From NCBI RefSeq assembly GCF_000090795.2, contig NW_003546525.1, forward strand, positions 55,093 to 102,311: DNA of 47,219 nucleotides, given 5' to 3'. This DNA comes from Amphimedon queenslandica (lineage: Eukaryota > Porifera > Demospongiae > Haplosclerida > Niphatidae). This document shows positions 11,803-21,284 of this stretch, one piece after another (positions within the stretch are counted from its first letter, which is position 1; each line of letters opens with the position of its first letter). The notes below the pieces were generated by a model that ran no database searches, was not told where the DNA came from, and saw only the letters and a list, made by a program, of their open reading frames with translations. The position numbers and the translations under genes are program-made.

Positions 11803-12110
11803 TCAAGATTTTGTTTGTTGAGATTTATGAGTTCCTCCAGTGCCCACTTCTTGTTCACAATCTCAGCCATCACTTGATGATACTCTCAGCCAGTGACATA
11901 AAGTCTGTCTTAAGGCTCTGATAATGTTCCAGTGATTGTTGAGTGTCTATTAACTGTAGCTCAAGCTGTTGATGTGCAGAATCCAAATACGATCTAAAGA
12001 ATTATCATTAGAATATAAATACTAGTTCTTCTGTACCTTATTTCTTTTAATGCTGCATTTTTTTTTCTGGTGTATAAGTGGCAACCAATAATTGTAGTTT
12101 AATAACTCTA
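11803..12110 (-). pseudogene. HAUS4: Dead 3' fragment of HAUS4 behind P450 copy 3
   Basis: Second degenerate copy of the HAUS4 tail, aligning with 15100-15406 on the minus strand. It retains the IDTQQSLEHYQ region and the exon boundary, but small indels (for example one in the EEYHQ stretch and one in the upstream exon) break the frame. Homology fades at about 12110. It sits downstream of, and convergent with, P450 copy 3, exactly as the intact HAUS4 sits after copy 4. Confidence 0.85.
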
Positions 12111-12177
12111 ATAGCTATAGTTACAATACTGTGTATAATACAATAACTAATGAATATAATTATAGCTGCAAATTTCT

Positions 12178-12206
12178 ACCCGGGCAAAGCCCGTGCTTGC
12201 CCGGGT
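12178..12206. repeat. GC-rich hairpin between P450 copies 3 and 4
   Basis: Perfect 10-bp arms, ACCCGGGCAA (12178-12187) and TTGCCCGGGT (12197-12206), around a 9-base loop. It stands out in an otherwise AT-rich spacer and lies about 130 bp before the start codon of copy 4. Confidence 0.8.
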
Positions 12207-12338
12207 CCAAATACGCCTATGGACTTTGTGCTAATTAAACAATTTAGGCTGATTAAGCAATTTAGGCTGTCTGGCTGTGACTAGAGGGTCAGTCAGTGAC
12301 TACTGAATAGGTGGCATTGTCTACAAAAGAGCAACAAG

Positions 12339-14897
12339 ATGATTCGTTTCTGTTGTTGGCAGAGACGGTTACCTCTGACAAGTTGCATAAGATGGAAGGC
12401 TACTAGTACTAGCTCAAGAGTAGAAGACAAGGCTGTGAAGCCATTTTCCGCTATACCCAGCCCTCCTGGCTCTTTACCTTTCGTCGGACATTCAAGATTA
12501 TTGAAAGACGTCACTTCTTTTACTAAATTTGCTGCAAAGCATTCCAGAGAGTTGGGACCTATATTCAAACTTAATATGATGGGTAAGCTTAACAAGAGAT
12601 CCAAATGACATGTAATGATATATTTCTACTGCATCTGAATTTAACTCTCTAGTTTTTTTGTAAAAATGCCATCTACAAAGTGTAGAGTTAATGGGCGTAT
12701 GAGATCTAACACATACACATGCAGCATACCTTGAATATACAGCCTCATGATACTGGATGTGTCAAATGGTGATTTGGGCCACTGAAGACTGAATCAGTCA
12801 TGATTTATAGATTAACAGAAATAACACTAACCAGCTTTTCATGTAGATCTACATTATCTACTCTTGATCTCTATAAGAGAATTTATTTGTATAGGTCAAT
12901 CAGTGGTTTTTATTGCTGATCCACATGCAGTGGAGAAAGTTTATCGACATGAAGGAAAGTATCCAGTCAGATCACTTAGAGATGAAAATATGAATTCGAT
13001 CGTAAAAAAAGAAGTGGATGTAATCTCATTTGCTTTCCAGTAATGAAAATTTTATAATTTATTATGTTTGCTCAAATCCAGAGTTGATATTAATCTAAGT
13101 TGTATATAGTGGCCTACTTGTAGATCTAGTCTTCTAGATAGTATAAATTATTGCAGCTACCAATTATAATTGTAAATATAGACAATGAAGATATTTTAAC
13201 TTGATTTGCATGCATATAGATTCTACATGATTCTTTAAATGGTATAGAACTGGTGAAGGATGGCGTGTTAGTCGCTCTAAATTTGGAAAGCACCTGTTGC
13301 CTGCCAATGTTTATGGCTATTGTCCTGGTTTTAATAAGGTGTCCAAAAGATTTATAAGAAATGTATATGAAATGCAAAATAACGATGGTATTGTTGATGA
13401 TATAAGAGACCTGATCTTATACTGGTCACTAGAAGGTAAGAGACGGGTCTCTATGGCTTTCAATATCTGGCTATTATTTTTCTTGTACATGTAGTTTCAT
13501 CTTATTTTGTGTTTGGAGCTGATCTTGACAGTAGAAATGATGAAAATGGTGAAGCAAAAGAGTTGAAAGATGCATTTGGGGGCTTCATTGACTCTATTTT
13601 TGATCTGCAGTTCTCACTTCCACTATATAAAGTGTTTCCTACTGCAGCTTATAAGAAATTTGTTAAAAGTTTACGAGAAGTTCATAAAATTGGTCGAAAG
13701 TATGCAGATAGATACATATCTGATATAAAAGCAAGGGCTGCAGTGAATGAGAAAATTTATGGGATGAGTCTACTGGAGCAATGGCTAATTGAAGGGAAAA
13801 TGAGTCCAGATGAAGCTGTTGTTAATGCTGTTGAATTTTTTGCAGCAGGAATAGACACTGTAAGTTAAATATTATTTTAAACTAATGAACATGGATCTAA
13901 TACCATAATAGACTGCCCACACTACAGCTTTTACATTATATGAGCTAGCCAAACATCCTGAAGTTCAAGAGAAAGCATACAAGCATTTAATAGATAATAA
14001 AGAAGAAGCAGATGAAGTGGATGGCAATTCACTTCAAAAATTAACATATTTGGGCCATATTTTAAAAGAAACACAAAGGTAATGACAATTACTGGTTGCT
14101 TGCACTAACACTAAATGACCCATCACTTTTGACCCTTGATACAGTGCTGTATTTTCCTTAAAATGTTGTGTCACAGTTGGCACCTTTGATCATTGTACAA
14201 TCTGATCTTGAAGTCTGCTGACAAAAATATTTTTAATTGCTTCTGTGTTGTTGGACTCAAGACTCTGCATGGGCTAGTGCTAGGCTAAGCAGTGATACAA
14301 TTATAATTATAGCACTTGACCACCTAACTTTATTAGTTGTGTCAAAAGTACTTTTGGTTGTTTAATTATATTAGGTTTTACTCAGTGAGTAATTTCACAT
14401 CTAGAATATTACTTGATAAAGACATTGAATTGCTTGGGTACCATATTCCAGCTAAGGTGAGTAAGCTTATTTTGGGACTAGGCATTAATTATTACTTTAA
14501 GACACAATTATTGGGTGTAATGGAAGCTATGGGTCAAGATCCTAAGCTTTTCAAAGATCCACAGAAGTTTAATCCTGATCGCTGGACAACTGATGATATT
14601 CATCCTTTTATTGTTCTGCCATTTGGATTTGGGCCCAAAAGCTGTTGGGGTATGTCATTATATATACAAAACATTAATAATGCTCATAGGAAGGAGGTTT
14701 GCTGAAGTGGATATAAGAGTTCTCATCTCACAAGTATAATTATTAATTCTGCAGACCTATCATTTTAAATCTAATGCTAGCTTGTTCAACAATTTAAAAT
14801 GGAATCTAAATATCCTGGGGACAGATTGCCATATGATGGCATGACCTTATCGAGGCCAAGTGTTCCTATTAAAATTAAGTTTATTCCTCGCAATTAA
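12339..14897 (+). CDS. Cytochrome P450, mitochondrial-type, array copy 4 (most divergent)
   Basis: Exons: 12339-12582, 12895-13039, 13248-13435, 13495-13859, 13912-14078, 14375-14456, 14502-14649, 14690-14733, 14781-14897. They total 500 codons (499 aa), open throughout. The presequence-like start MIRFCCWQRRLPLTS and PSPPGSLPFVGH resemble copy 1. Helix C is GEGWRVSR; AGIDT ends at residue 314; ETQR is at 367-370; the next segment is RFYSVSNFTSRILLDKD, one codon longer than in the others; haem loop FGFGPKSCWG with Cys445. Lys replaces the Arg that normally contacts a haem propionate. Introns are generally longer and exons diverge throughout, so this is probably the oldest branch, lying next to the intact HAUS4. 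Confidence 0.94.
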
Positions 14898-15099
14898 CAC
14901 TTTGCAGATTGTGTACATGTAATTACACTAATGTATTTTTTATGATTTTATGTATAGCAAATGTTAGAATTTACTATTGTCTCTTATGCTAGCTGTCAAT
15001 CAGTAGATAAGGATTATTATTCTGCTGCAGTGTTTATTTTCTATGCCAATGACCAATTTTTTTAATTGTTTCTACTAAAATTCATTATTGTTATGCTGA

Positions 15100-16518
15100 T
15101 CAAGATTTTGTTTGTTGAGATTTAGCAAGTTCCTCCAGTGCCCACCTCTTGTTCTCAATCTCAGCCATCACTTGATGATACTCTTCAGCCAGTGACATAA
15201 AGTCAGTCCCAAGGCTCTGATAATGTTCCAGTGATTGTTGAGTGTCTATTAACTGTAGCTCCAGCTGTTGATGTGCAGAATCCAAATACGATCTAAAAAA
15301 ACTATCATTAGAATATAAAATACTAGTTCTTCTGTACCTTATTTCTTTTAATGCTGCATTCTTCTCTGGCGTATAAGTGGCAACCAATAATTGCAATTTA
15401 ATAACTCTGTACAGATCGTTGAGGATTAGCTCAAAATATTTATTTGCTTTACTTTAGTTTAAGATCAAGTGCTTGGGTTTTAGTTACCAAGTAATCAACG
15501 TTAGACTCAGTTTTTGATGCAAGATACTTTACTTGATATTTTGATATAAGATTATCAAGTGCTTGACAGCATTCGCTTAATACCTGATCAGAATATATTA
15601 TTATTTATGTAATAATTATTTTTAAGCTACTGTAAAAAAATAATTACTTTGTAATGCTCCATTTTTGTTGAGTGAATCTTTTGCTTGAGCTCCAGGAGAC
15701 ATTGCTCTTTTTGTTTGACGCCTTCACGTTTCTCTCTCACTAATGATGGAATACTTTTCAGCTGTGCCTCAGATAGGTCCTTGGAAGATACTAATGAAAT
15801 GAAAAATAATATTGATTACTTTGCTGGTATTTTTAGTAGAAATAGGAGTGTATATACATACAGTCAATGTACATAATCTAATTTAATCTATAAAATGTAA
15901 AATCTAAATGCAAATGTAAAGTCTGTTTGCAAATACTTGTGTACCTTCTTCCTCGTTCAGCCATGATGCTATCTGCGAGCACTCTTCACTAGCCATCTCA
16001 TTTACTCTTTTAAAAACTGCAGTTCTCTCCCGCTTCCATTCCTTATCATTGGAGTGGGCATACTTGTTCCAGTGATGATCCTCAATGGCCAGTGAGTCCT
16101 TGTATTGTGCAGCTTCTGCTCTTCCTAAACGTTCACGTAAGGATTCGTTGTCTCTGCATTGAACTCTCAGTAGGCGCAGCAAACAGGCTTGTTCTAAGTA
16201 ATTAAGCTGAGCCTCTTTCAGTGAAGCTTGTGCCTGAAAAAAAAGACATAACACTAATTTTATCAATGGCAGAATTCTTGGCAAAATAAAGACTTGTGAT
16301 TTAGTATCTTAGTGATAGGTGTAAAGATACATTATCATCAAAAATTATATATTATAAAATAATTATTTATTATTATTTTTATACATCAGTGATCAAAATT
16401 TATTTTTAAAATATTCATGCTACATTATAACCTCATTTAAACGGTCCTGATCCTCTTTATTTAATCTTCCTCGCTCTTGTAGTAGCTGATCTTTACCAAC
16501 CTGCAACTCCTCAACCAT
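15100..16518 (-). CDS. HAUS4: HAUS augmin-like complex subunit 4
   Basis: Subunit of augmin, which recruits gamma-tubulin to spindle microtubules for branched nucleation. Six exons on the minus strand: 16518-16432, 16233-15945, 15790-15648, 15583-15453, 15406-15338, 15292-15100. The phases agree; 303 aa (human HAUS4 is about 363). The protein is mostly coiled coil. Recognition rests on the C-terminus: TYTPEK...LKEIR, then QQSLEHYQSLGTDF, and ENKRWALEELAK, which closely follows the human ENKRWALQEFSK; the preceding LDLKLKVIKLQLL region also aligns. The N-terminus appears short, beginning MVEELQVGKDQLL, so an upstream exon could be missed, although a divergent gene begins only 75 bp away. Confidence 0.82.
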
Positions 16519-16593
16519 TATTTCAGTTTTGGGCGTGCCCCAATTTGGGGGGGCACGCCCATAATCTGTTTGGCGGGAAGTGCTAAAGTTAAA
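16519..16593. promoter_or_regulatory. 75-bp bidirectional promoter with GC palindrome
   Basis: The whole interval between the start codons of HAUS4 (minus) and the proline-rich gene (plus). It contains a perfect 11-bp inverted repeat, GGGCGTGCCCC (16531-16541) and GGGGCACGCCC (16550-16560), around an 8-base loop. Each arm contains a GGGCGTG / CACGCCC box of the KLF/SP type, in opposite orientations. No TATA box is present. Activity in both directions is inferred. Confidence 0.65.
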
Positions 16594-19146
16594 ATGGCCA
16601 CTAGGGGGAACGCGAGGTGGAAAAACAAGAGACGAAAAAGCCTTTACGTAAGAAATACCTATTAGTAGAGTCTTATATGTTATATTAACACCTTCAGAAC
16701 AAGGAAGATACCAGCAACAAATTTATATATCGATCTTCATCTCCTTCTCCAGCCCCTGATCCTTCTCTAGACTCTCCTGTCGCCTCTCCTCCTCTGCAAA
16801 AAGCTCCTACTCTCTCTCCTCCTCTTCCTGCCCTCTCTCTTCCACCTCCAGAGCCTTCAATTAATGATCCATCAAGTCAGTTTATTTAAAAGTTAAGCTT
16901 ATATATATTACAAAGCCTTCTTTCTTCTCTTAGTCCCATCTACTCCTCTTGCCCCTCCCACTCCTTTTAGGGAGAATGTTTCACTGAGTTAGTTTATTTT
17001 GAAAGTTATATTGTGGAGCTTTCTGTCTTCTCTCTTTTAGAAGCTTTGATCCAGCCTACTCCTCTTATTGCTCCTCCCACTCCTTTTAAGACACATCAGG
17101 CACCCACAAATGATTTACCGAGTCAGTTTGTTTTGAATTCTCTATTGACGATTTTCTGTCTTCTCTCCTTTAGAGGTTTTCCCATCTCCTCCCCCTATTG
17201 CTCCTCCCACTCCTTTTAGGGCACTTGAAGTACCAACAAATGATTTACCAAGTCAGTTTTGTTTTAAATTTTTTATTAAGGGTTTTAATAATTTTTGTGG
17301 TTGCATAATTTTACTTTTTTGTGGGATTCAATATAGCAGTAGAGCTCTTGCAATTAAATAATCAAAGGGTAGGGTGGAGCTTTGTGCCGGCCATGTTGAA
17401 GTATAGAGAGAATTGAGTTTGAGTATTTCCATGCAAGTGATTCATGTGTAGCAGTCAGCATGTACATGTAGTATACTAATAATACTATCATGACTTTGTA
17501 TCATATTATATTGTTATTTAATACTTATAGACCAGTTGGCGCTAAGTATATTCATAGAATTTTGAGTATATTCATTGTGATACCGTAAATAAAGTAAAAA
17601 TTTTCCTACCGCCATTTTGGAGTCTTAGTTACTAAGAGTAGAATGGGAGAAAGTAATATCTTTGCTTCTATATCTTCTAGTGGCACTTATTAAAGTCCAT
17701 GAGCAACTCTAGACACTGGATGATGGTCAGTAAGCAGTAGCAATATTGCTGTAACAAATAAATACAGCAGTTTTTGGAGAATAAGCTCTTTTCACGATCG
17801 CTCCATAGACAACCATTGGAAGTAGGACTCCAAAATGGCGGAAGGAAAATTTTACTTTATTTACAGTATCACAATGAATATACTTAAAATTCTATGAATA
17901 TACTTAGCACCAACTGGTCTATAGTACATGTGTTATATTGTTACTGCATGTAGTTTGTGTACCGGAAATTGATGGTCGTATCGCAAGTGCAGCTGTTGAA
18001 GAAAGAGAAAACGAGAAAAATTTTGAGAACAGGAAGAGTTCTTCAAGGGGTAAGAAAAGAAAGAAGAGAAAAGTAGATGATGAGGAAGTGGAAGCGTCAC
18101 AAATTGAAAACGATATAGCCATTTATCTTGATGTTAACAAAATGTAAGCTCCTATCTGTGTACATGTACAGGTATGCATCATAATTTTTAATTTTGAAAT
18201 GTGTGGTTTTTTGTTGAAAATTTAGTCCAAACGAAAAGTTTTCATTGACTGAAAGATTTATTTGGTTTATATACATGTATTTTGAAAATTTTATCCTCCC
18301 TCTCAAGTGTGTAGAGATGCTGTTACGATACTCTTGTATCTTATAGATGTAGAATGGAGATTGATAAATTAGACAAGATCCAAAATGAAATACTTACAGT
18401 AAGCGACGAGGACTGCATCCGACAAGCAAATGAAGAGATGAAGCAAAGCAGGAGATTTGATAAAGAAACTCAAGAGAGAATTAATGATTCGATAAGGAAA
18501 AGAATTGATGCCATTGTGAGCTCATTATTAGCTTTTGTCTGTCCTTATTGACTACAGTCTAGTGCTTTAATTTTATTTCAGCAATTGGCAATATTAAGAC
18601 TGCCAGTCATTTGATGCACATACTCAAGGCCTTTCCACACTAGCACTTCTAATGCGCATTGAACTGGTTTGAAACCGGTTCTAGTCATTCCACACCTGAA
18701 GTCAATGTGCATTATCTCAAACTGCCTCCATAATGTGGTTTGAATGCGTATTCAATAGATAACCAATGGTAGCTGGATCAGAAATACTATCAAAATATAC
18801 ATGATCCTGAAGATAGTGTGGAATCACCTGATGCGCATTCATGAGCTGACTTCTGGAACCGGTTCAAGTGTAGAAAGGCCTTCAGTAATGCACATGCACA
18901 CAAAAATCATCAAATCAAAAATACTAATTACAATTTTATAGTGAAATTGCCAAAATAAAACTCTGCCAAAATAAATTATTAGATGATATTTTGACTTTTC
19001 TTTTTTTTCTTATACCTTATAAATAGGAAATGCATGTAAAGAGAAAAAAAGAGATGCTTTTGTGCACACAAGAAACTCTCACTCCACGCGCTATCGTCCA
19101 CAAGCTTTCAGCTCATGCATCCAAAGTTATCAACACTCCATTTTAG
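16594..19146 (+). CDS. Unrecognised proline-rich protein with tandemly duplicated exons
   Basis: Eight exons: 16594-16647, 16698-16875, 16934-16987, 17041-17121, 17174-17251, 17954-18143, 18347-18515, 19027-19146. They sum to 308 codons (307 aa) in consistent phase. The start MATRGNARWKNKRRKS is basic. Exon 2 is Pro/Ser-rich. Exons 3-5 are phase 1-1 repeats, each with a PxxPxAPPTPF[RK] core; exons 4 and 5 also share PTNDLP. Exon 6 carries a Lys/Arg cluster (GKKRKKRK), a likely nuclear signal. Exons 7-8 look helical (RQANEEMKQSRRFDKETQER) and end TPRAIVHKLSAHASKVINTPF. I do not recognise a family; a nuclear protein is a guess from the basic cluster. Two inverted-repeat elements lie in its introns. 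Confidence 0.7.
17526..17923. mobile_element. 398-bp foldback element with 98-bp inverted arms
   Basis: Left arm 17526-17623 (TATAGACCAGTTGGCGCTAA...) and right arm 17826-17923 (...TTAGCACCAACTGGTCTATA) match with only about five differences. The spacer is ~200 bp with no open frame. It lies in the long intron between exons 5 and 6 of the proline-rich gene. It is a non-autonomous DNA element; the transposase family is unknown. Confidence 0.9.
18627..18881. mobile_element. 255-bp MITE with TCA target duplication
   Basis: Ends AGGCCTTTCCACACT... and ...AGTGTAGAAAGGCCT form imperfect inverted repeats, flanked by TCA at 18624-18626 and 18882-18884. The interior has further palindromic pieces with ACCGGTT and ATGCGCATT. 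It lies in the last intron of the proline-rich gene. Confidence 0.8.
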
Positions 19147-19702
19147 AACATATATTATTAAGTATTTTTTCTACTTTACCATAAGAAAATATGTTGCATT
19201 ATCTATAGCCTTACTCATATTTGCCACTCATGTGTTTTTTAACATCAAGATTAGTCCTGGTGATTTTTTTACTCTTAACAGGGATGTACTGATAGAATTA
19301 AATACACAATTAATGCAAACAAGCAAGTGTTTACAACTGCAAGAGCCATATTTTACTATGAATATGGTACTATGAATATGGTAATGGTTCATACCAGTAA
19401 AAAGATAACATGACAACTTGATGACAACAAATTCCTCTGTGAATCAGCCCAACACTTACAGGTGTCAATTGCCTGCCCCCATTCTTTTCTAAATTATAAG
19501 TAAACATACACACCTTTATTAGTCTTGAAAATAATATGAACAACATCATTAGTGAAAGTGTCAGAAAGATGTCAATAGTTTTATTGTCTACATATAAAGA
19601 AATGAGATTCTTAATTATTTTTACAAATATCAAAACACTAATTTATATACTAAGACTTCTAAAAATAAACTATAATAACTGCAGCAAAAGTACATTATCT
19701 GT
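19147..19702. other. Spacer between convergent genes
   Basis: AT-rich spacer between the 3' ends of the proline-rich gene (plus) and the first receptor-like gene (minus). It presumably holds both 3' UTRs. A short direct repeat (ACTATGAATATGGTA twice, 19357-19386) is visible; I see nothing else. Confidence 0.4.
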
Positions 19703-21007
19703 CTACTGAACGTATATCTCATAAAAGCTGACTGGAGTGTCTTCAATACTTGTTGACCATACTCCACAGACCCTCAGCTCAATATAATCAGTGCTGGTAG
19801 TGTTACCATAGTCTCTGTGAAACCATGGGATACTAGGAGCTGAACAACAAGGAACTTCATTAGGCCCACAACCTTGACCATCCCAGAGTGGATCAGATGT
19901 GAGGAGGCTATAATTTGCATAGATGTTTTTGTTAGCTGATTCACAATAATAATGACTACCGATGAACGTTTGGGCAAGTTGAAAACCGCCAATGTTACAT
20001 GGACAATTGTAATATACATGGTGGATACTACGGATCTCAGAATTTCCAGCAACTAGAGTCCATATGTGTTTACGAGGAGACCCACGTGTGATTGAGATGC
20101 CATCCACATAACAAGAGTCAATTCCAACAGAACTAGACACCATGTTGTAAAGGGCAGCAGGTGTACCCCATTGATACCCCACTACTCTACCACATATTTG
20201 AGAATACCTAATACCATTAGATGGAAACCGAACTGAAGCACAGCTACTATCATCAGTTACTGGTCTGCCACAAGCTCTGATCCCTCCTGACTGCTGAATT
20301 GATAGCCCACTAGGACAGGATTGTGCAAGATTAGACATATCTAGGTATGCTAGTCTTGTCCACCCTTCTCCTGAACCACACAGAACTCCCATATTGCAAT
20401 AAGTGGATCTGCCCCCAATATTATAATAACCTGATTTGATATTTGGTAGTCTTTCTTTGATTCTGTGGCATGTTGCAAAAGAGGGATTATCAGTAGCATC
20501 TGAGTCATTGGATGAGTCATCTGAGTCATTGGATGAGTCATTATGAATGTGAAACCTTACCAGCTCTTTTGCTAATAGTAGCACATCATCCACAGCCTCA
20601 GCAGTTGAGGCACTGGTTACATTGATGCTTGAGAGAAAGTCGACAACTGTGTCAAATTTTTCATTTGACAAATCATTAAGCATGTCCATGACATTCTTTT
20701 GAATGTCAGCCGACATACCTGTGGAAGGTTTTGTATGGGCTTGCAGTAAGGACAGATGCAGTAAGTAAGCAACTGAAATAAGGATAGCAGAGAGTAGCAT
20801 CAAGGCAATGCACTGTAATGCTATTTGTAGAGGAAGTGCAAAACCGTTGCATGCAGACTTTGATGATCCTTGCTTTCTTTGAAGTAAGACACTTCCTCTT
20901 TTAATTGTATGATCAAGCTTTTCATATACCGGTACTGGGAGTTCATCATTTGAACTGTGGACAGCCACTTCTTGCAGCTCTTGATTACAGTAATTGACAT
21001 TATCCAT
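19703..21007 (-). CDS. Type II membrane protein with fibrinogen-like ectodomain, copy 1
   Basis: Single exon, 434 aa. Cytoplasmic N-terminus MDNVNYCNQELQEV...VPVYEKLDHT with two tyrosines (Tyr6 and a YxxL), a basic stretch, then one hydrophobic segment at about residues 55-84. There is no signal peptide, hence type II topology. The stalk contains an Asn/Asp/Ser repeat (NDSSNDSDDSSNDSD). The ectodomain starts like a fibrinogen-related domain (GYYNI...YCNM, GWTRLAYLDM), then leaves that fold: CPSG, RACGRP, RYSQICGRVVGYQ, YVDGISITRG, DPLWDGQGCG, PCCSAP.IPWFHRDYG and a C-terminal YEIYVQ. This second part is, to my knowledge, widespread and uncharacterised in sponges and cnidarians. Many paired cysteines suit a secreted or surface domain. 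The role, perhaps recognition or adhesion, is inferred. Confidence 0.88.
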   Translation of the reverse strand: MDNVNYCNQELQEVAVHSSNDELPVPVYEKLDHTIKRGSVLLQRKQGSSKSACNGFALPLQIALQCIALMLLSAILISVAYLLHLSLLQAHTKPSTGMSADIQKNVMDMLNDLSNEKFDTVVDFLSSINVTSASTAEAVDDVLLLAKELVRFHIHNDSSNDSDDSSNDSDATDNPSFATCHRIKERLPNIKSGYYNIGGRSTYCNMGVLCGSGEGWTRLAYLDMSNLAQSCPSGLSIQQSGGIRACGRPVTDDSSCASVRFPSNGIRYSQICGRVVGYQWGTPAALYNMVSSSVGIDSCYVDGISITRGSPRKHIWTLVAGNSEIRSIHHVYYNCPCNIGGFQLAQTFIGSHYYCESANKNIYANYSLLTSDPLWDGQGCGPNEVPCCSAPSIPWFHRDYGNTTSTDYIELRVCGVWSTSIEDTPVSFYEIYVQ

Positions 21008-21028
21008 TCTCCAGTAGATCTATTATAA

Positions 21029-21165
21029 TTTATATAAAACTTTGAAACTTAGATCCCTCCACTCACAGCAGTAGCTAAAATATTGCTACAGCTTATATAG
21101 CTACACTGCAGTTTCATACTTCCAATTGAGGAGGTACTAAAGTGAAGAGAAAGCTTTTTTGTTTA
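21029..21165 (-). promoter_or_regulatory. Upstream region of receptor-like gene 1
   Basis: On the minus strand, a TATATAA-type box occurs at 21100-21092 and a second TATATAAA at 21036-21029. Further out, around 21120-21165, the plus strand reads CCAATTGAGGAGG...AAGTGAAG...AAAGCTTTT, a looser match to the block shared upstream of receptor-like genes 2 and 3. Confidence 0.5.
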
Positions 21166-21284
21166 TAGTTCTTCTCCACACAATTTGCACTTGAGGTGTT
21201 TTGGATTTCTAAGCCTAAGGAGGGGCTAGTTAATTAAGAGAACATGGGGTGTGGTTTTAAAATGACTAAAAATTTTAATAAAAC

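Noticed and set aside
19774..20052. Open frames overlapping the receptor-like genes on the same strand (also 30550-30900, 32560-32889, 35868-36080)
   Set aside because: They are frame-shifted shadows of the conserved ectodomain; they recur in all four genes because the DNA is similar.
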